Positions 33,292 through 42,498 of a stretch of 64,000 bases of DNA are shown piece after piece; the stretch's first letter is position 1, and every line of letters starts with the position of its first letter. Where the stretch lies: NCBI RefSeq assembly GCF_046507575.1, contig NZ_JBKFEY010000001.1, positions 310,001 to 374,000 on the forward strand, given 5' to 3'. Position numbers and translations under genes: made by a program. The stretch comes from Pontitalea aquivivens. Lineage in GTDB: Bacteria > Pseudomonadota > Alphaproteobacteria > Rhodobacterales > Rhodobacteraceae. The notes beneath the pieces were generated by a model, which was not told the DNA's origin, did not search any database, and was given only the letters and a program-made list of their open reading frames with translations.

Positions 33292-33723
33292 ATGCCCGAC
33301 ATCACCGACACCGATCTGCGACAGATCCTTTCGACCACCCGGGTGATCGCGGTGGTGGGGATTTCGCCCAAGGCCGATCGCCCCTCGCATGAGGTGGCGG
33401 CGTATTTGCAGCGCAAGGGTTATCGGATCGTGCCGGTCAACCCTGGCCATGCGGGCCACACGATCCTGGGCGAAACGGTCTTTGCCGATCTGGCCGCGAT
33501 CCCGGGCGATATCGCGGTCGACATGGTCGACATCTTCCGCCGATCCGAGGCCGTGCCCGAGGTGGTCGCCGCCGCGCTGGACCATCTGCCCGGCCTGCGC
33601 ACGATCTGGATGCAGCTGGGCGTGATCCATCCGGGGGCCGCCGCCACGGCGCGCGCGCGCGGGGTGCGTGTGGTCATGGATCGCTGCCCCAAGATCGACT
33701 ATCCGCGTGTGATGCGCGGCTAG
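33292..33723 (+). CDS. CoA-binding domain protein (YccU family)
   Basis: A 143-residue Rossmann-fold CoA_binding protein. Landmarks are TTRVIAVVGISPKADRPSHEVAAYL, split at 14-38, then YRIVPVNPGHAG and TIWMQLGVIHPGAAATARA. Family members are single-domain relatives of succinyl-CoA synthetase alpha and usually lack known activity. The ATG at 33292 is spaced best from GAAGGA; another ATG lies two codons upstream. A 15-bp tandem duplication follows the stop. Confidence 0.88.
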   Translation: MPDITDTDLRQILSTTRVIAVVGISPKADRPSHEVAAYLQRKGYRIVPVNPGHAGHTILGETVFADLAAIPGDIAVDMVDIFRRSEAVPEVVAAALDHLPGLRTIWMQLGVIHPGAAATARARGVRVVMDRCPKIDYPRVMRG

Positions 33724-33725
33724 AC

Positions 33726-33755
33726 CCGGCAGATCGGGGACCGGCAGATCGGGGC
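33726..33755. repeat. 15-bp tandem duplication
   Basis: CCGGCAGATCGGGGA is followed immediately by CCGGCAGATCGGGGC (14 of 15 identical) right after the CoA-binding gene. Confidence 0.85.
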
Positions 33756-33786
33756 GGTGCGGACCAGGGCTGGGGGCGGGCGGGGA

Positions 33787-34971
33787 TCAGCCCTTGACCG
33801 CCTGCGCCGCCGCGATCAGCGCATCGGCAATGAAATCCAGATCGGGCCGTGTCAGCCGGGCGGGCAGGCGCAGGTCGCAGGCCCGCATAAGCATGGCGCG
33901 CGTCTTGGGAAGGTCGGGCAGATCGTCCAGAAACTGCCAGTTCCAGAAGGCGCGGGCATTGTCCCGGCTCAGCCCGAAGATCTGCACATTGACCCCGCGC
34001 GCGCCGGCCGCCTGTTCAAAGCGGCGCGCCTCATCATCGGTCCAGCCGCCGGTCAGGTTGAACTGCAGAGAATCGGGGGCGCGCTCCTCAAGGGGCAGGG
34101 CGGGGGGAACCGCCATCCAGGGGCTTGCCGCAAGACGCGCGGCCACATGGTCGTGATTGGCGCGCCCGTCGCGCACCCGGCGCGCGATTTCGGGCAGTTG
34201 CGGCCGGATCACCGCCGCCGACAGGTTATTCATCCGCGTGTTGTAAAGCGGCAGGCGGTTTTGCCAGTGGACAAAGCTGTTCTGCAGGCCGGGATGCTTT
34301 TTCCAGTTGTGTTCATAGGCCCCTGACATGATCGCCGCGCGCGCGGCGATTTCGGGGTCATCGGTGATCAGGATGCCGCCTTCGCCCGCGTTGACCAGCT
34401 TGTAGGACTGAAAGGAAAAACAGCCGATGCGCCCGATCGTGCCGATCTTGCGCCCGTTCCACAATGTGCCCAGCGAATGGGCCGCATCCTCGATCACCGG
34501 GATGGCGCGCGCCTGCGCCAGTGCCATGATCCGGTCCATGTCGGAGGTGTGCCCGCGCATGTGGCTGATCATCACTGCGGCGATGCTGTCATCCAGCTTT
34601 GCCGCGAAATCGTCCGGGTCGATGCGGTAATCGGCCCCCACCTCGACCAGAACCGGGGTGCAATCGGCATGCACGATGGCCGAGGGCACGGCCGCGAAGG
34701 TGAAGGCCGGCACCAGCACCCGCGCGCCGCGCGGCAGGTCCAGCGCCTTCAGCGCCAGAAACAGCGCCGCCGAACAGGACGCCACCGCCAGCGCATGGCG
34801 CGTGCCCATCAGGGCGGCGAATTCGGTCTCCAGCAGGGCGACGGGGGCATCGTCCGAGGTGTATCGAAACAGATCCCCTGACGCGAGCAGCCAGTCAATC
34901 TCGGCCCGGGCGGTCTCGGGGATCGGTTCGGCATCATAGACATTCGGGGCGCTGTGGCCGTCACGGGGCAT
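33787..34971 (-). CDS. DegT/DnrJ/EryC1/StrS-family PLP aminotransferase
   Basis: A 394-residue fold-type I aminotransferase. D162 (EDAAHS) contacts the PLP ring nitrogen and K191 in FSFQSYKLVNAGEGG is the Schiff-base lysine. Most relatives aminate keto sugars, but this gene sits at the 3' end of an amine-catabolism cluster, so an amine or amino acid substrate is possible. The start at MPRDGHSAPN is chosen because AGGAAA lies 6 bp upstream. A start 21 bp earlier would abut the tandem repeats. Confidence 0.85.
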   Translation of the reverse strand: MPRDGHSAPNVYDAEPIPETARAEIDWLLASGDLFRYTSDDAPVALLETEFAALMGTRHALAVASCSAALFLALKALDLPRGARVLVPAFTFAAVPSAIVHADCTPVLVEVGADYRIDPDDFAAKLDDSIAAVMISHMRGHTSDMDRIMALAQARAIPVIEDAAHSLGTLWNGRKIGTIGRIGCFSFQSYKLVNAGEGGILITDDPEIAARAAIMSGAYEHNWKKHPGLQNSFVHWQNRLPLYNTRMNNLSAAVIRPQLPEIARRVRDGRANHDHVAARLAASPWMAVPPALPLEERAPDSLQFNLTGGWTDDEARRFEQAAGARGVNVQIFGLSRDNARAFWNWQFLDDLPDLPKTRAMLMRACDLRLPARLTRPDLDFIADALIAAAQAVKG

Positions 34972-34992
34972 TGCGGCTTTCCTGATCGTCAT

Positions 34993-35034
34993 GGTCCGGT
35001 CATTCGGGTCCGGTCATTCGGGCCCGGTCATTAG
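34993..35034. repeat. 14-bp unit in three tandem copies
   Basis: Two perfect copies of GGTCCGGTCATTCG and a third with two changes lie between the aminotransferase and the upstream FAD oxidase gene. Each unit holds ATGACC on the minus strand, which creates false start codons. Confidence 0.9.
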
Positions 35035-35087
35035 GCCCGCTGCCCGGGGCCGGGCCAAGTGAAAGTTTCGTGTCGGACCGGGGGCCG

Positions 35088-36404
35088 TCAGATGCCGATC
35101 CGGTCGCGCATGGCATACCACGTCATCGCCGCCACCAGAAGTGGCCAGCGCAGCAGGGTGCCGCCGGGAAAGCGTGGCTGCGGCAGGCCCGCCATCAGAT
35201 CGAACCGCCCGGCCTGGCCTGCCACCGCCTCGGCCATGATCTTGCCCGCCAGCGTTGCCATCGCCACGCCATGCCCGGAAAAGCCCGAGGCCGACCACAG
35301 GTTGGGCCGGGGCCGGACAAAGCAGGGCATGCGGTTCATGGTGATCGCCAGGGTGCCGCCCCAGGCGTAATCGATGCGGATGTCGGCCAGATCGGGATAG
35401 ACCTGCAGCATCGGCTTGCGCACGGTCCTGACGATGTCGGGAAAGCGGTAGCCATAGCTTTCGCCGCCGCCGAACAGCAGCCGGCGATCCTCGGACAGGC
35501 GCCAGTAGTTCACGACGAATTTCGTATCGGCCACGGCCACGTTATCACGCAACACCTGCGCCGCGCGGTCGCCCAGCGGTTCGGTGGCGATGATGAAATT
35601 GTTGATCGGCATGACGCGGGCCGCGACCTTGCCATCCAGCCCGCCCAGATAGCCATTGGCCGCCAGGATCACATGGTCCGCCTCGATCGCGCCATGGTCG
35701 GTCTGCACCAGCGTTCTGGCCGTGGCCCCCGCACCCGGATGGCGGATCGCATGGACAACCGCCCCTTCATGCAGCCGCGCGCCCGCCGCCTCGGCGGCAA
35801 GGGCCAGGCCCTGGGCAAAGTTCAGCGGATGCAGATGACCCGCGCCGCGGTCGATGTCGCCGCCGCGATAGACGGGGCTGGGCACGATGGCGGCCAGCGC
35901 GTCGCGCGACAGCGGGGTGATCTGGTCATAGCCGTAATCGCGTGCCAGCTTTTCGGCATTGGCGCGGGCATGGGCGACCTCGGCATCCTTCCAGCAGGCA
36001 TGGACGATGCCGGGGTGAAAGGTGACCGGCATCCGGTGCGCCGCGATCAGATCGCGCACCAGCGCCTTGGCCTCTTGCCCGAAATCCCACAGCCTGCGGG
36101 CGGTGTCGCGCCCGGCCATCGCCTCCAGATCGTCCTGTTCCAGCCGCTGGCCCGACCCCACCTGCCCGCCATTGCGCCCCGAGGCGCCAAAGCCCATGCG
36201 ATGCGCCTCCAGCAGCACCACATCCATCCCGCGCTGCGCCAGGTGCAGCGCCGCCGACAGCCCCGTGAAGCCGCCGCCGATGATGCAGACATCGGCCCGC
36301 CCGCGCCCTTTCAGCGTGGGCCAGCGCCGGTCATGGGCGGCGGTGGCGGCATACCAGCTGGCGGCATGTTCGCCGCGGCGGTCGTTGGCAAACAGCAGGT
36401 TCAT
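35088..36404 (-). CDS. FAD-dependent amine oxidoreductase (PuuB-like)
   Basis: A 438-residue DAO-fold flavoprotein. The FAD loop is CIIGGGFTGLSAALHLAQRG with GGGFTG at 43-48, and GRNGGQVGSGQR follows at about 77. The C-terminal YAWGGTLAITMNRMP and SGFSGHGVAMATLAGK are typical of gamma-glutamylputrescine oxidase and related enzymes. It probably oxidises a glutamylated amine to the aldehyde, releasing ammonia and H2O2. It overlaps the preceding ligase gene by 4 bp (ATGA). Confidence 0.88.
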   Translation of the reverse strand: MNLLFANDRRGEHAASWYAATAAHDRRWPTLKGRGRADVCIIGGGFTGLSAALHLAQRGMDVVLLEAHRMGFGASGRNGGQVGSGQRLEQDDLEAMAGRDTARRLWDFGQEAKALVRDLIAAHRMPVTFHPGIVHACWKDAEVAHARANAEKLARDYGYDQITPLSRDALAAIVPSPVYRGGDIDRGAGHLHPLNFAQGLALAAEAAGARLHEGAVVHAIRHPGAGATARTLVQTDHGAIEADHVILAANGYLGGLDGKVAARVMPINNFIIATEPLGDRAAQVLRDNVAVADTKFVVNYWRLSEDRRLLFGGGESYGYRFPDIVRTVRKPMLQVYPDLADIRIDYAWGGTLAITMNRMPCFVRPRPNLWSASGFSGHGVAMATLAGKIMAEAVAGQAGRFDLMAGLPQPRFPGGTLLRWPLLVAAMTWYAMRDRIGI

Positions 36405-37768
36405 ACGTTCAACAGCAGATGTTCGCGTTCCCAGGGGCTGATGACCTGCAGGAATTCCTTGTATTCATTGCGCTTCACCGCCTCATAGACGGTGCAGAAT
36501 TCCGGGCCCAGCACGTCGCGCACGGGCGCGCTGTCGGCCAGAAGGTCCAGCGCGTCGCCCAGGTTATAGGGCAGGTCGGTATCGCCCATATAGGCGTCGC
36601 CCAGGCATTCCGGACGCGGCATCTTCTGTTCCTTCAGCCCCAGATAGGCGCAGGCAAGTGACGCCGCCAGCCCCAGATAGGGGTTGCAATCCATCCCCGC
36701 CAGCCGGTTTTCGATCCGCCGCGCCGCCGGCCCCGAGATCGGTACCCGAAGCCCCGTGGTGCGGTTGTCGCGGCCCCATTCCAGATTGATGGGGGCGGCA
36801 AAATCGGGAACGTAGCGGCGATAGCTGTTCACATAGGGCGCCAGCAGCGCGATCACCGCCGGAAGGTGGTTCTGCAGCCCCGCGATGCAATGCAGGAAGG
36901 CGATGGATTCGCCGCCATCGGGTTCGGAAAAGATGTTGCGGCCCGTCGCCACATCCACCACCGACTGGTGGATATGCATGGCGCTGCCCGGTTCGCCCTC
37001 GATCGGCTTGGCCATGAAGGTGGCGAAACAATCGTGGCGCAGGGCGGCTTCGCGGATCAGGCGCTTGAAGAAAAAGATTTCATCGGCCAGCTTGACCGGA
37101 TCGCCATGCGCCAGGTTGATTTCCACCTGGCCCGCGCCACCTTCCTGCAAGATGCCGTCGATTTCAAAGCCCTGGGCTTCGGCAAAGTCATAGATGTCGT
37201 CGATGACCTTGCCGTATTCATCGACCGCCGACATCGAATAGGCCTGTTTGCCGGCCGCGCGCCGGCCCGAGCGGCCCATCGGCGGGATGATCGGCTGGTT
37301 CGGGTCCAGGTTGCGCGCGACCAGGAAGAATTCCATTTCCGGGGCCACGATCGGGCGCCAGCCCTCGGCCTCATAAAGGCTGACGATCCGCTTGAGCACG
37401 TTGCGCGGCGCGATCGGCACCGGGTTGCCCTGCTGGTCGTTCACATCATGGATCACCTGCAGCGTCACATCCGCGGTCCAGGGGGCGGCGGTGGCGGTGC
37501 TGAAATCGGGGGTCAGGATCATGTCGGGTTCGGTAAATGCGCCCATCGGGTTGTCGGCCCATTCGCCGGTGATCGTCTGCAGGAAGATCGAATTGGGCAG
37601 AAAGAAGCGGTCCTGAAACGCGAATTTCGAGGCGGGCATGGCCTTGCCGCGGGCCACGCCCGCGATGTCGGCGACGATGCATTCCACCTCATCCAGGCGC
37701 CGGCCCGCGATATAGTCGCGCGCGGCCTGGGGGATATGTTCCATCCATTGGGTCATGGGGCTTGCCAT
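36401..37768 (-). CDS. glutamine-synthetase-family gamma-glutamyl-amine ligase (first of the pair)
   Basis: A 455-residue GS-fold ligase resembling PuuA. Visible signatures are PEMEFF (143-148), EGGAGQVEINL, AMHIHQSV, NSYRRYVP, RDNRTTGLRVP and ENRLAGMDCNPYLG. The GTG/TTG extension (37783) is rejected because AAGG lies 6 bp before ATG 37768. It is sandwiched between the amidotransferase (11-bp gap) and the FAD oxidase (4-bp overlap). The expected reaction is glutamate plus amine plus ATP giving a gamma-glutamylamide. Confidence 0.88.
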   Translation of the reverse strand: MASPMTQWMEHIPQAARDYIAGRRLDEVECIVADIAGVARGKAMPASKFAFQDRFFLPNSIFLQTITGEWADNPMGAFTEPDMILTPDFSTATAAPWTADVTLQVIHDVNDQQGNPVPIAPRNVLKRIVSLYEAEGWRPIVAPEMEFFLVARNLDPNQPIIPPMGRSGRRAAGKQAYSMSAVDEYGKVIDDIYDFAEAQGFEIDGILQEGGAGQVEINLAHGDPVKLADEIFFFKRLIREAALRHDCFATFMAKPIEGEPGSAMHIHQSVVDVATGRNIFSEPDGGESIAFLHCIAGLQNHLPAVIALLAPYVNSYRRYVPDFAAPINLEWGRDNRTTGLRVPISGPAARRIENRLAGMDCNPYLGLAASLACAYLGLKEQKMPRPECLGDAYMGDTDLPYNLGDALDLLADSAPVRDVLGPEFCTVYEAVKRNEYKEFLQVISPWEREHLLLNV

Positions 37769-37779
37769 GGGTCTGCCTT

Positions 37780-38484
37780 TCAAAGGTCAGTGGCCGGGCG
37801 GGCGGTGCCGCGCGGTTGAAGAAAGAAATCCGCGATCCGGGTTGCGATCGCGGCTGCGGAATTGGTCTGGCCAAGGCGTGCGCGGGCGGTCGCCATCAGG
37901 GCGTTGGGCACAAGGCCCTTGCCGCGCGTGCGCATCAACCCGTCGATGAAATCGTCATGGAATTCGGGATGGGCCTGAACGGTCAGGGCGCTGTCGCCAT
38001 AGACCAGGGCGGCATTTTCGCAAAAATCGCTGCAGCCGATCACCCGGGCGCCTTCGGGGCGGCGGGTGACCTGATCGCGGTGCCAGGCGTTGAGCGTGAT
38101 CTTTTCGCCGCCGAAATCATAGTCGACCGGCCCCACCGACCAGCCGCCGGGGAAGCGTTCGACCTTGCCCCCCAGCGCCTGGGCGATGATCTGATGACCA
38201 AAGCAGATCCCCACCAGCGGCACCTTTTGCGCCACCGCCGCGCGGATGAAGGCTTCGAGCCGCGGGATGAAGGGGTGGTCTTCATAGGCGCCGTGGCGCG
38301 AGCCGGTGATCAGCCAGCCATCGCAGGCGTGGACATCGGCGGGAAAATCCATCGCCTCGACGTGGAAGGTGCGAAAGGTCATGCCGCGCCCGGCCAGCAG
38401 GCGTTCGAACATGTCAGGGTAATCGCCGGACTGGCTGCGCAGCTCATCAGGGGCTGTGCCGGTTTGCAGGATGCCGATCAGCAT
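37780..38484 (-). CDS. class I glutamine amidotransferase (PuuD-like hydrolase candidate)
   Basis: A 234-residue GATase1 domain. The catalytic triad is C94 (GICFGHQ), H172 and E174 (AHPEF). It is a stand-alone hydrolase without a synthetase domain. In this context it may cut gamma-glutamyl conjugates to release glutamate and the oxidised amine product, doing the job of PuuD, although it resembles GMP-synthase-type GATases more than the PuuD fold. The start is set at MLIGILQTG. A dispersed repeat copy lies 87 bp upstream. Confidence 0.85.
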   Translation of the reverse strand: MLIGILQTGTAPDELRSQSGDYPDMFERLLAGRGMTFRTFHVEAMDFPADVHACDGWLITGSRHGAYEDHPFIPRLEAFIRAAVAQKVPLVGICFGHQIIAQALGGKVERFPGGWSVGPVDYDFGGEKITLNAWHRDQVTRRPEGARVIGCSDFCENAALVYGDSALTVQAHPEFHDDFIDGLMRTRGKGLVPNALMATARARLGQTNSAAAIATRIADFFLQPRGTARPATDL

Positions 38485-38570
38485 GGGGCTCTCATGTCTT
38501 GGGTTGCGGCAGGGTAGCCGGGGGGCGCGGGCGGGCGCAAGAGGCGCTGTGGGGCGCCTGGGGGCGGGGC

Positions 38571-38642
38571 GGGGGGCTGTCTGCCCCCCTCTTGGCGCGG
38601 TGCGCCAATTCACCCCCCGAGAGTATTGCGGCCAAGAAGAAG
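38571..38642 (+). repeat. dispersed two-part element, copy 2
   Basis: The hairpin GGGGGGCTGTCTGCCCCCC is followed by a GGCGCGGTGCGCC palindrome and the core CCCCCGAGAGTATTGCGGCC ending AAGAAGAAG. It lies between two operon genes, just past the stop of the next ligase gene. Confidence 0.75.
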
Positions 38643-38652
38643 CCGCCGAAGG

Positions 38653-39984
38653 TCAGACGGTGTCGAGGTAGAGTTCTGTCTGCTCCTGTTCGGAGAGTTC
38701 GGCCATGTAATGGATTTCCTGGCGCTTGGTCATCAGGAAGTTCTGGATCAGTTCGGCCGGGAAGATCCGCCTGACCAGCGGGCAGCCGGCAAAGCGGCCG
38801 ATCGCGGCGTTCCAGGTTTCGGGCAGCTGCGGCAGGCCCTGTTCATAGGCATTGCCGATGATCGGGGGGGGCGGATCGCCGTGGTCTTCCAGCCCGGTCA
38901 GCGCGGCGCCGAGGATCGCGGCGATCATCAGATAGGGGTTCACATCGCCCCCCGCCACGCGGTGTTCAATCCGCCGCGCGGCGGGCCCCGAGGCCGGGAT
39001 GCGCAGCGCGGCGGTGCGGTTTTCATAGGCCCAGCCGATGCCGGTAGGGGCATGGGCATTGGGCACCAGCCGGTCATAGCTGTTTTCATGCGGGGCGAAG
39101 ATCAGCGTTGATCCGGGCAGCGCCGCGAGGCAGCCCGCCACCGCATGGCGCAATGCCACGGACCCCTGATCGGTGCCGTCGTCGAAGATGTTGCGGCCCT
39201 GGGCGTCGAGCACCGAGAAATGCGTGTGCATGCCGTTGCCCGACCAGATGTCATAGGGCTTGGCCATGAAGCTGGCGGCAAAGCCGTGTTGGCGCGCCAG
39301 GCCCTTGACCAGCATCTTGAACAGCCAGGTATCATCGGCGGCCTTCAGCGCGTCGCCCTGATGCATCAGGTTGATTTCGAACTGGCCGGGGCCGGCTTCG
39401 GAAATCGCGGTATCTGCGGGGATATCCATCGCCTCGCAGGCGTCGTAGAGCGCGGTGAAGAAATTGTCGAAGGCATCCAGCGCGCGCAGGGACAGGATTT
39501 CGCCCCCCGTGCGGCGCTTGCCCGACCGGGGGCTGGGCGGAACGCGCAGCGTCTTGCCCGAATCGTCGATCAGGAAGAATTCCAGTTCCGTCGCCACCAC
39601 CGGCGTCAGGCCGCGCGTGTCATAGCGTTCGACCACGCGCGCCAGCGCCTGGCGGGGATCGCCCTCATAGGGGCGGCCATCCATGTGGAACATCCAGATC
39701 GGCAACAGCGCGGTGGGGGCCGCCAGCCAGGGCATCGGCAGAAAGCCGCGTTCGGTGGGCATCAACAGCCCGTCGCAATCGCCGGTTTCAAAGACCAGGG
39801 GGCTGTCTTCGATATCCTCGCCCCAGATATCGAGGTTCATGACCGAAAAGGGAAAGCGCGTGCCTTCGGTGAACACCTTGTGGGCAAAGCGCGCGGGGAT
39901 GCGTTTGCCGCGCGCCACACCGTTCAGATCCGCGGCTGCCACGCGGATCGTGCGCACCTCGGGGTGCTCTTTCAGCCAGTCCAT
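38653..39984 (-). CDS. glutamine-synthetase-family gamma-glutamyl-amine ligase (second of the pair)
   Basis: A 443-residue GS-fold ligase. Signatures are ATELEFFLI (131-139), EAGPGQFEINL, GNGMHTHFS, ENSYDRLVP, YENRTAALRIP and EHRVAGGDVNPYL. It differs well beyond drift from the other ligase in the cluster, suggesting a different amine or a heteromeric partner. It lies 4 bp after the inner-membrane permease gene and is followed by the dispersed repeat and then the amidotransferase, all on the minus strand. Confidence 0.87.
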   Translation of the reverse strand: MDWLKEHPEVRTIRVAAADLNGVARGKRIPARFAHKVFTEGTRFPFSVMNLDIWGEDIEDSPLVFETGDCDGLLMPTERGFLPMPWLAAPTALLPIWMFHMDGRPYEGDPRQALARVVERYDTRGLTPVVATELEFFLIDDSGKTLRVPPSPRSGKRRTGGEILSLRALDAFDNFFTALYDACEAMDIPADTAISEAGPGQFEINLMHQGDALKAADDTWLFKMLVKGLARQHGFAASFMAKPYDIWSGNGMHTHFSVLDAQGRNIFDDGTDQGSVALRHAVAGCLAALPGSTLIFAPHENSYDRLVPNAHAPTGIGWAYENRTAALRIPASGPAARRIEHRVAGGDVNPYLMIAAILGAALTGLEDHGDPPPPIIGNAYEQGLPQLPETWNAAIGRFAGCPLVRRIFPAELIQNFLMTKRQEIHYMAELSEQEQTELYLDTV

Positions 39985-39988
39985 TTCC

Positions 39989-40816
39989 TCACCTGATGAT
40001 TTGTGGCCTGACCTTCAGACGGGCGCGCCGGGCGCCGGGCAGATGTCGGTTCAGGCGGCGGTTGACCACCCCGAACAGGCCGATCAGGGCAAGGGTCAGC
40101 ACGATGAAATAAAAGGCCGCGATCGGGTAGGGGATGAAAGGGTTGAACGTCTTGTCCGCGAAGAATTTCGCGTAGTAAAGGGCATCGCCCCGTTGCTGGA
40201 AGGCGGGGAAACCGGAAAAGAACACCAGCGTGGTGGCGTGGAACAGGAAGATGGCCTCATTCGTGTAGGCGGGCCATGCCAGGCGCAGCATCGTGGGCCA
40301 GACGATCCGGCGGAACTTGCGCCAGCCGGTCAGGCCATAGGCATCGGCGGCCTCAAGATCGCCCCTGGGGACGGACCGCAGCGCGCCGTGGAAGATTTCG
40401 GCGGAATAGGCGGCGGTGTTCAAAAACAGCACGAACAGCGCCCCTGCCCAGGCCTTGGTGGTCCAGGCGGTCTGTACGGTGATGCCGAAGATGTCGATGC
40501 CCGCGCGCGGCAGCATCACCAGCGCCTCATAGGCCAGGAAGAACTGGATGAACAGCGGGCTGCCGCGGAAGATGTAGATGAACCAGTCCGCCGGCTTGCG
40601 CAGCCAGGGATTGGCCTGGGCCTTGGCCAGCGCCAGCGCCGTGGCCAGCACAAAGCCGAAGGCCAGCGCCAGGACGCCGAAGTAGATGTTCCAGATCAGC
40701 CCCGAACCGATCAGGGTGAACTGATGGCACAGTGTGAAATCGGACCGCGGCAGCAGCCGTTCGCCGATGCCGATCGAGCGCAGGCCATAGTCGGCGATGA
40801 TGTCCCAGCAGCTCAT
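39989..40816 (-). CDS. polar amino acid/amine ABC transporter permease (HisM type)
   Basis: A 275-residue inner-membrane protein starting MSCWDIIADYGLRSIGIGE. It has about five helices and the EAA-loop region EAADAYGLTGWRKFRRIVWP (157-176) that contacts the ATPase. The start overlaps the stop of the partner permease by 4 bp (ATGA). Together they form the membrane channel of a histidine/octopine-type importer that here probably supplies amines to the adjacent ligases. Confidence 0.92.
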   Translation of the reverse strand: MSCWDIIADYGLRSIGIGERLLPRSDFTLCHQFTLIGSGLIWNIYFGVLALAFGFVLATALALAKAQANPWLRKPADWFIYIFRGSPLFIQFFLAYEALVMLPRAGIDIFGITVQTAWTTKAWAGALFVLFLNTAAYSAEIFHGALRSVPRGDLEAADAYGLTGWRKFRRIVWPTMLRLAWPAYTNEAIFLFHATTLVFFSGFPAFQQRGDALYYAKFFADKTFNPFIPYPIAAFYFIVLTLALIGLFGVVNRRLNRHLPGARRARLKVRPQIIR

Positions 40817-41694
40817 GCCTGTGCCTTTCGCATCGCCTCGCCCGCCATTGTGGCCTGACCGCGCGCCAGCCGTGTCGAGACATGGCGGAAAACGCGTTCG
40901 GACAGGCTGGTCATGCCCAGGTAGAAGGCCAGCAGAACCAGGAAATACCAGACCCGCCAGTCGGGGTGGGGATAGTCGTAGATGGCCGATTTCGTGGCGC
41001 CCAGTTCGCGCGCCCAATAGACGATGTCGGCCACCCCCAGCAGGAACAGCAGCGGCGTGGCCTTGATCAGGATCATCCACAGGTTCGACAGGCCCGGCAG
41101 CGCATAGGCCCACATCTGCGGGATCAGGATGCGCCGTGTGACCTGGCGGGGCGTCATGCCATAGGCCTCGGCGGTTTCCAGCTGCGCGCGCGGCACGGCC
41201 GCCATGGCACCATGCAGCACATTGGCCGCGAAGGCGCCAAACACCACCGCAAAGGCCACCACCGCCAGGGTAAAGCCATAGACCTCATGCCAGATCTGCG
41301 GGGAAGAGGACAGCGGCAGCTTGGCCTGGGCGCAGACCAGGAAATCGTTGCCCTGCCGGATCGGCGCGTCCCAGTCGGGGCATTTCCATTTATGCCGCAG
41401 CCATTCCAGCCCCTGATCCAGCGCCACCGGCACGAACAGGAAGAACACGATGTCGGGCACCCCCCGCACCATCGCGGTATAGCCCTTGCCCAGCCAGCGC
41501 AGCGGCGCGTTGCGCGCGCGCGCGGCCAGCGCGCCGGCAAACCCCAGTGCAAGCGCCACAGGTGCCGTGACCGCCAGAAGCGCCAGCACGATCAGGAAGG
41601 ACCAATAGAACATCATGTGCTTGCCCGAGGTCAGGTAGCACAGAAGCCAGTTTAGCCCTTCAAGTGAGGCCGGATCGGCACAGGTGTCAAACAT
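40813..41694 (-). CDS. polar amino acid/amine ABC transporter permease (HisQ type)
   Basis: A 293-residue permease with about five helices and an EAA loop (ETAEAYGMTPRQVTRRILIP). It carries a longer periplasmic insert (about residues 100-140, KWKCPDWDAPIRQGND, with two cysteines) than standard HisQ. It is co-translated with the HisM-type partner. A GCGGCCCCG hairpin separates it from the binding-protein gene upstream. Confidence 0.92.
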   Translation of the reverse strand: MFDTCADPASLEGLNWLLCYLTSGKHMMFYWSFLIVLALLAVTAPVALALGFAGALAARARNAPLRWLGKGYTAMVRGVPDIVFFLFVPVALDQGLEWLRHKWKCPDWDAPIRQGNDFLVCAQAKLPLSSSPQIWHEVYGFTLAVVAFAVVFGAFAANVLHGAMAAVPRAQLETAEAYGMTPRQVTRRILIPQMWAYALPGLSNLWMILIKATPLLFLLGVADIVYWARELGATKSAIYDYPHPDWRVWYFLVLLAFYLGMTSLSERVFRHVSTRLARGQATMAGEAMRKAQA

Positions 41695-41703
41695 GGGGGT
41701 GCA

Positions 41704-41725
41704 GCGGCCCCGTTGCCGGGGCCGC
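41704..41725 (-). other. intra-operon hairpin after the binding-protein gene
   Basis: GCGGCCCCG (41704-41712), loop TTGC and CGGGGCCGC (41717-41725) form a perfect 9-bp stem without a T-run, 9 bp past the binding-protein stop. It probably protects the upstream message or reduces read-through into the permease genes. Confidence 0.65.
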
Positions 41726-41733
41726 CCTTCGCA

Positions 41734-42456
41734 TCAGAAGGTGGCGGCTTCGTCGCCGAACCACTTGACGATCATCACGTTCAGGCTGCCGTCGGCCTTC
41801 ATCGCGTCGATCGCGGCATTGAACTTGTCGCGCAATTCGGTGTCGGACTTGCGCAGGCCGATGCCGATGCCGCCGCCAAGCGCCACATCCTCGCCTGCCC
41901 AGACCAGATCGCCGCCCTGATCGGCCGAGAAGGGCACCAGTGCGTCCTTGTCGGCAAAGACCGCATCGGCCTCGCCGTTCTTCACCGCCGAGACGGTGTC
42001 GTCGAGATTGGCGAATTCCAGCAGCGTCGCGCCCGATCGGGCGACGTAATCGGCCTGGATCGTGCCGGTCTGCGCCGCGACCACGCCACCGGCCAGATCG
42101 GCGCCCGCCTCCAGCGCCAGATAGGCCGAAGCCGCGGGCGGATAGTAGTTGTGGCTGAAGTCGATCGATTCCTTGCGCTCGTCGGTGATGCTCATGCCGG
42201 CGATGATCGTGTCATAATTGCCCGACAGCAGGTTGGGGATGATCGAATCCCAATCATTCGTGACCCATTCGCAGGTCAGTTCGGCCTTGGCGCACAGCGC
42301 ATCGCCCAGTTCGCGTTCGAACCCGTCGATTTCGCCCTTGTCGTTGATGAAGTTGTAGGGGGGGTAGGCGCCCTCGGTGCCCATCCGCACCGTGTTGGCC
42401 GTGGCCAGACCCGCGCCGAGCGCAAGGGCCGCAGTGGCAAGGATGACTGTCTTCAT
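41734..42456 (-). CDS. polar amino acid/amine ABC transporter binding protein
   Basis: A 240-residue SBP of the HisJ/ArgT group. The signal peptide ends ATAN near 21. Fold markers are MGTEGAYPPYNFINDKGEIDGFE, split at 25-47, and ISITDERKESIDFSHNYY-like sequence around 86-104 (GMSITDERKESIDFS). The ligand-aspartate region near IDFS and the acidic pocket suit a positively charged amino acid or amine. It precedes the permeases and follows the ATPase gene. Confidence 0.92.
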   Translation of the reverse strand: MKTVILATAALALGAGLATANTVRMGTEGAYPPYNFINDKGEIDGFERELGDALCAKAELTCEWVTNDWDSIIPNLLSGNYDTIIAGMSITDERKESIDFSHNYYPPAASAYLALEAGADLAGGVVAAQTGTIQADYVARSGATLLEFANLDDTVSAVKNGEADAVFADKDALVPFSADQGGDLVWAGEDVALGGGIGIGLRKSDTELRDKFNAAIDAMKADGSLNVMIVKWFGDEAATF

Positions 42457-42498
42457 GGGGGTTCTCCGCTGTTTTCGGGATCTTGTTGTGATGGGGCG

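Noticed and set aside
34993..35034. CRISPR-like repeat array
   Set aside because: Units are 14 bp, directly adjacent with no spacers; it is a simple tandem duplication.
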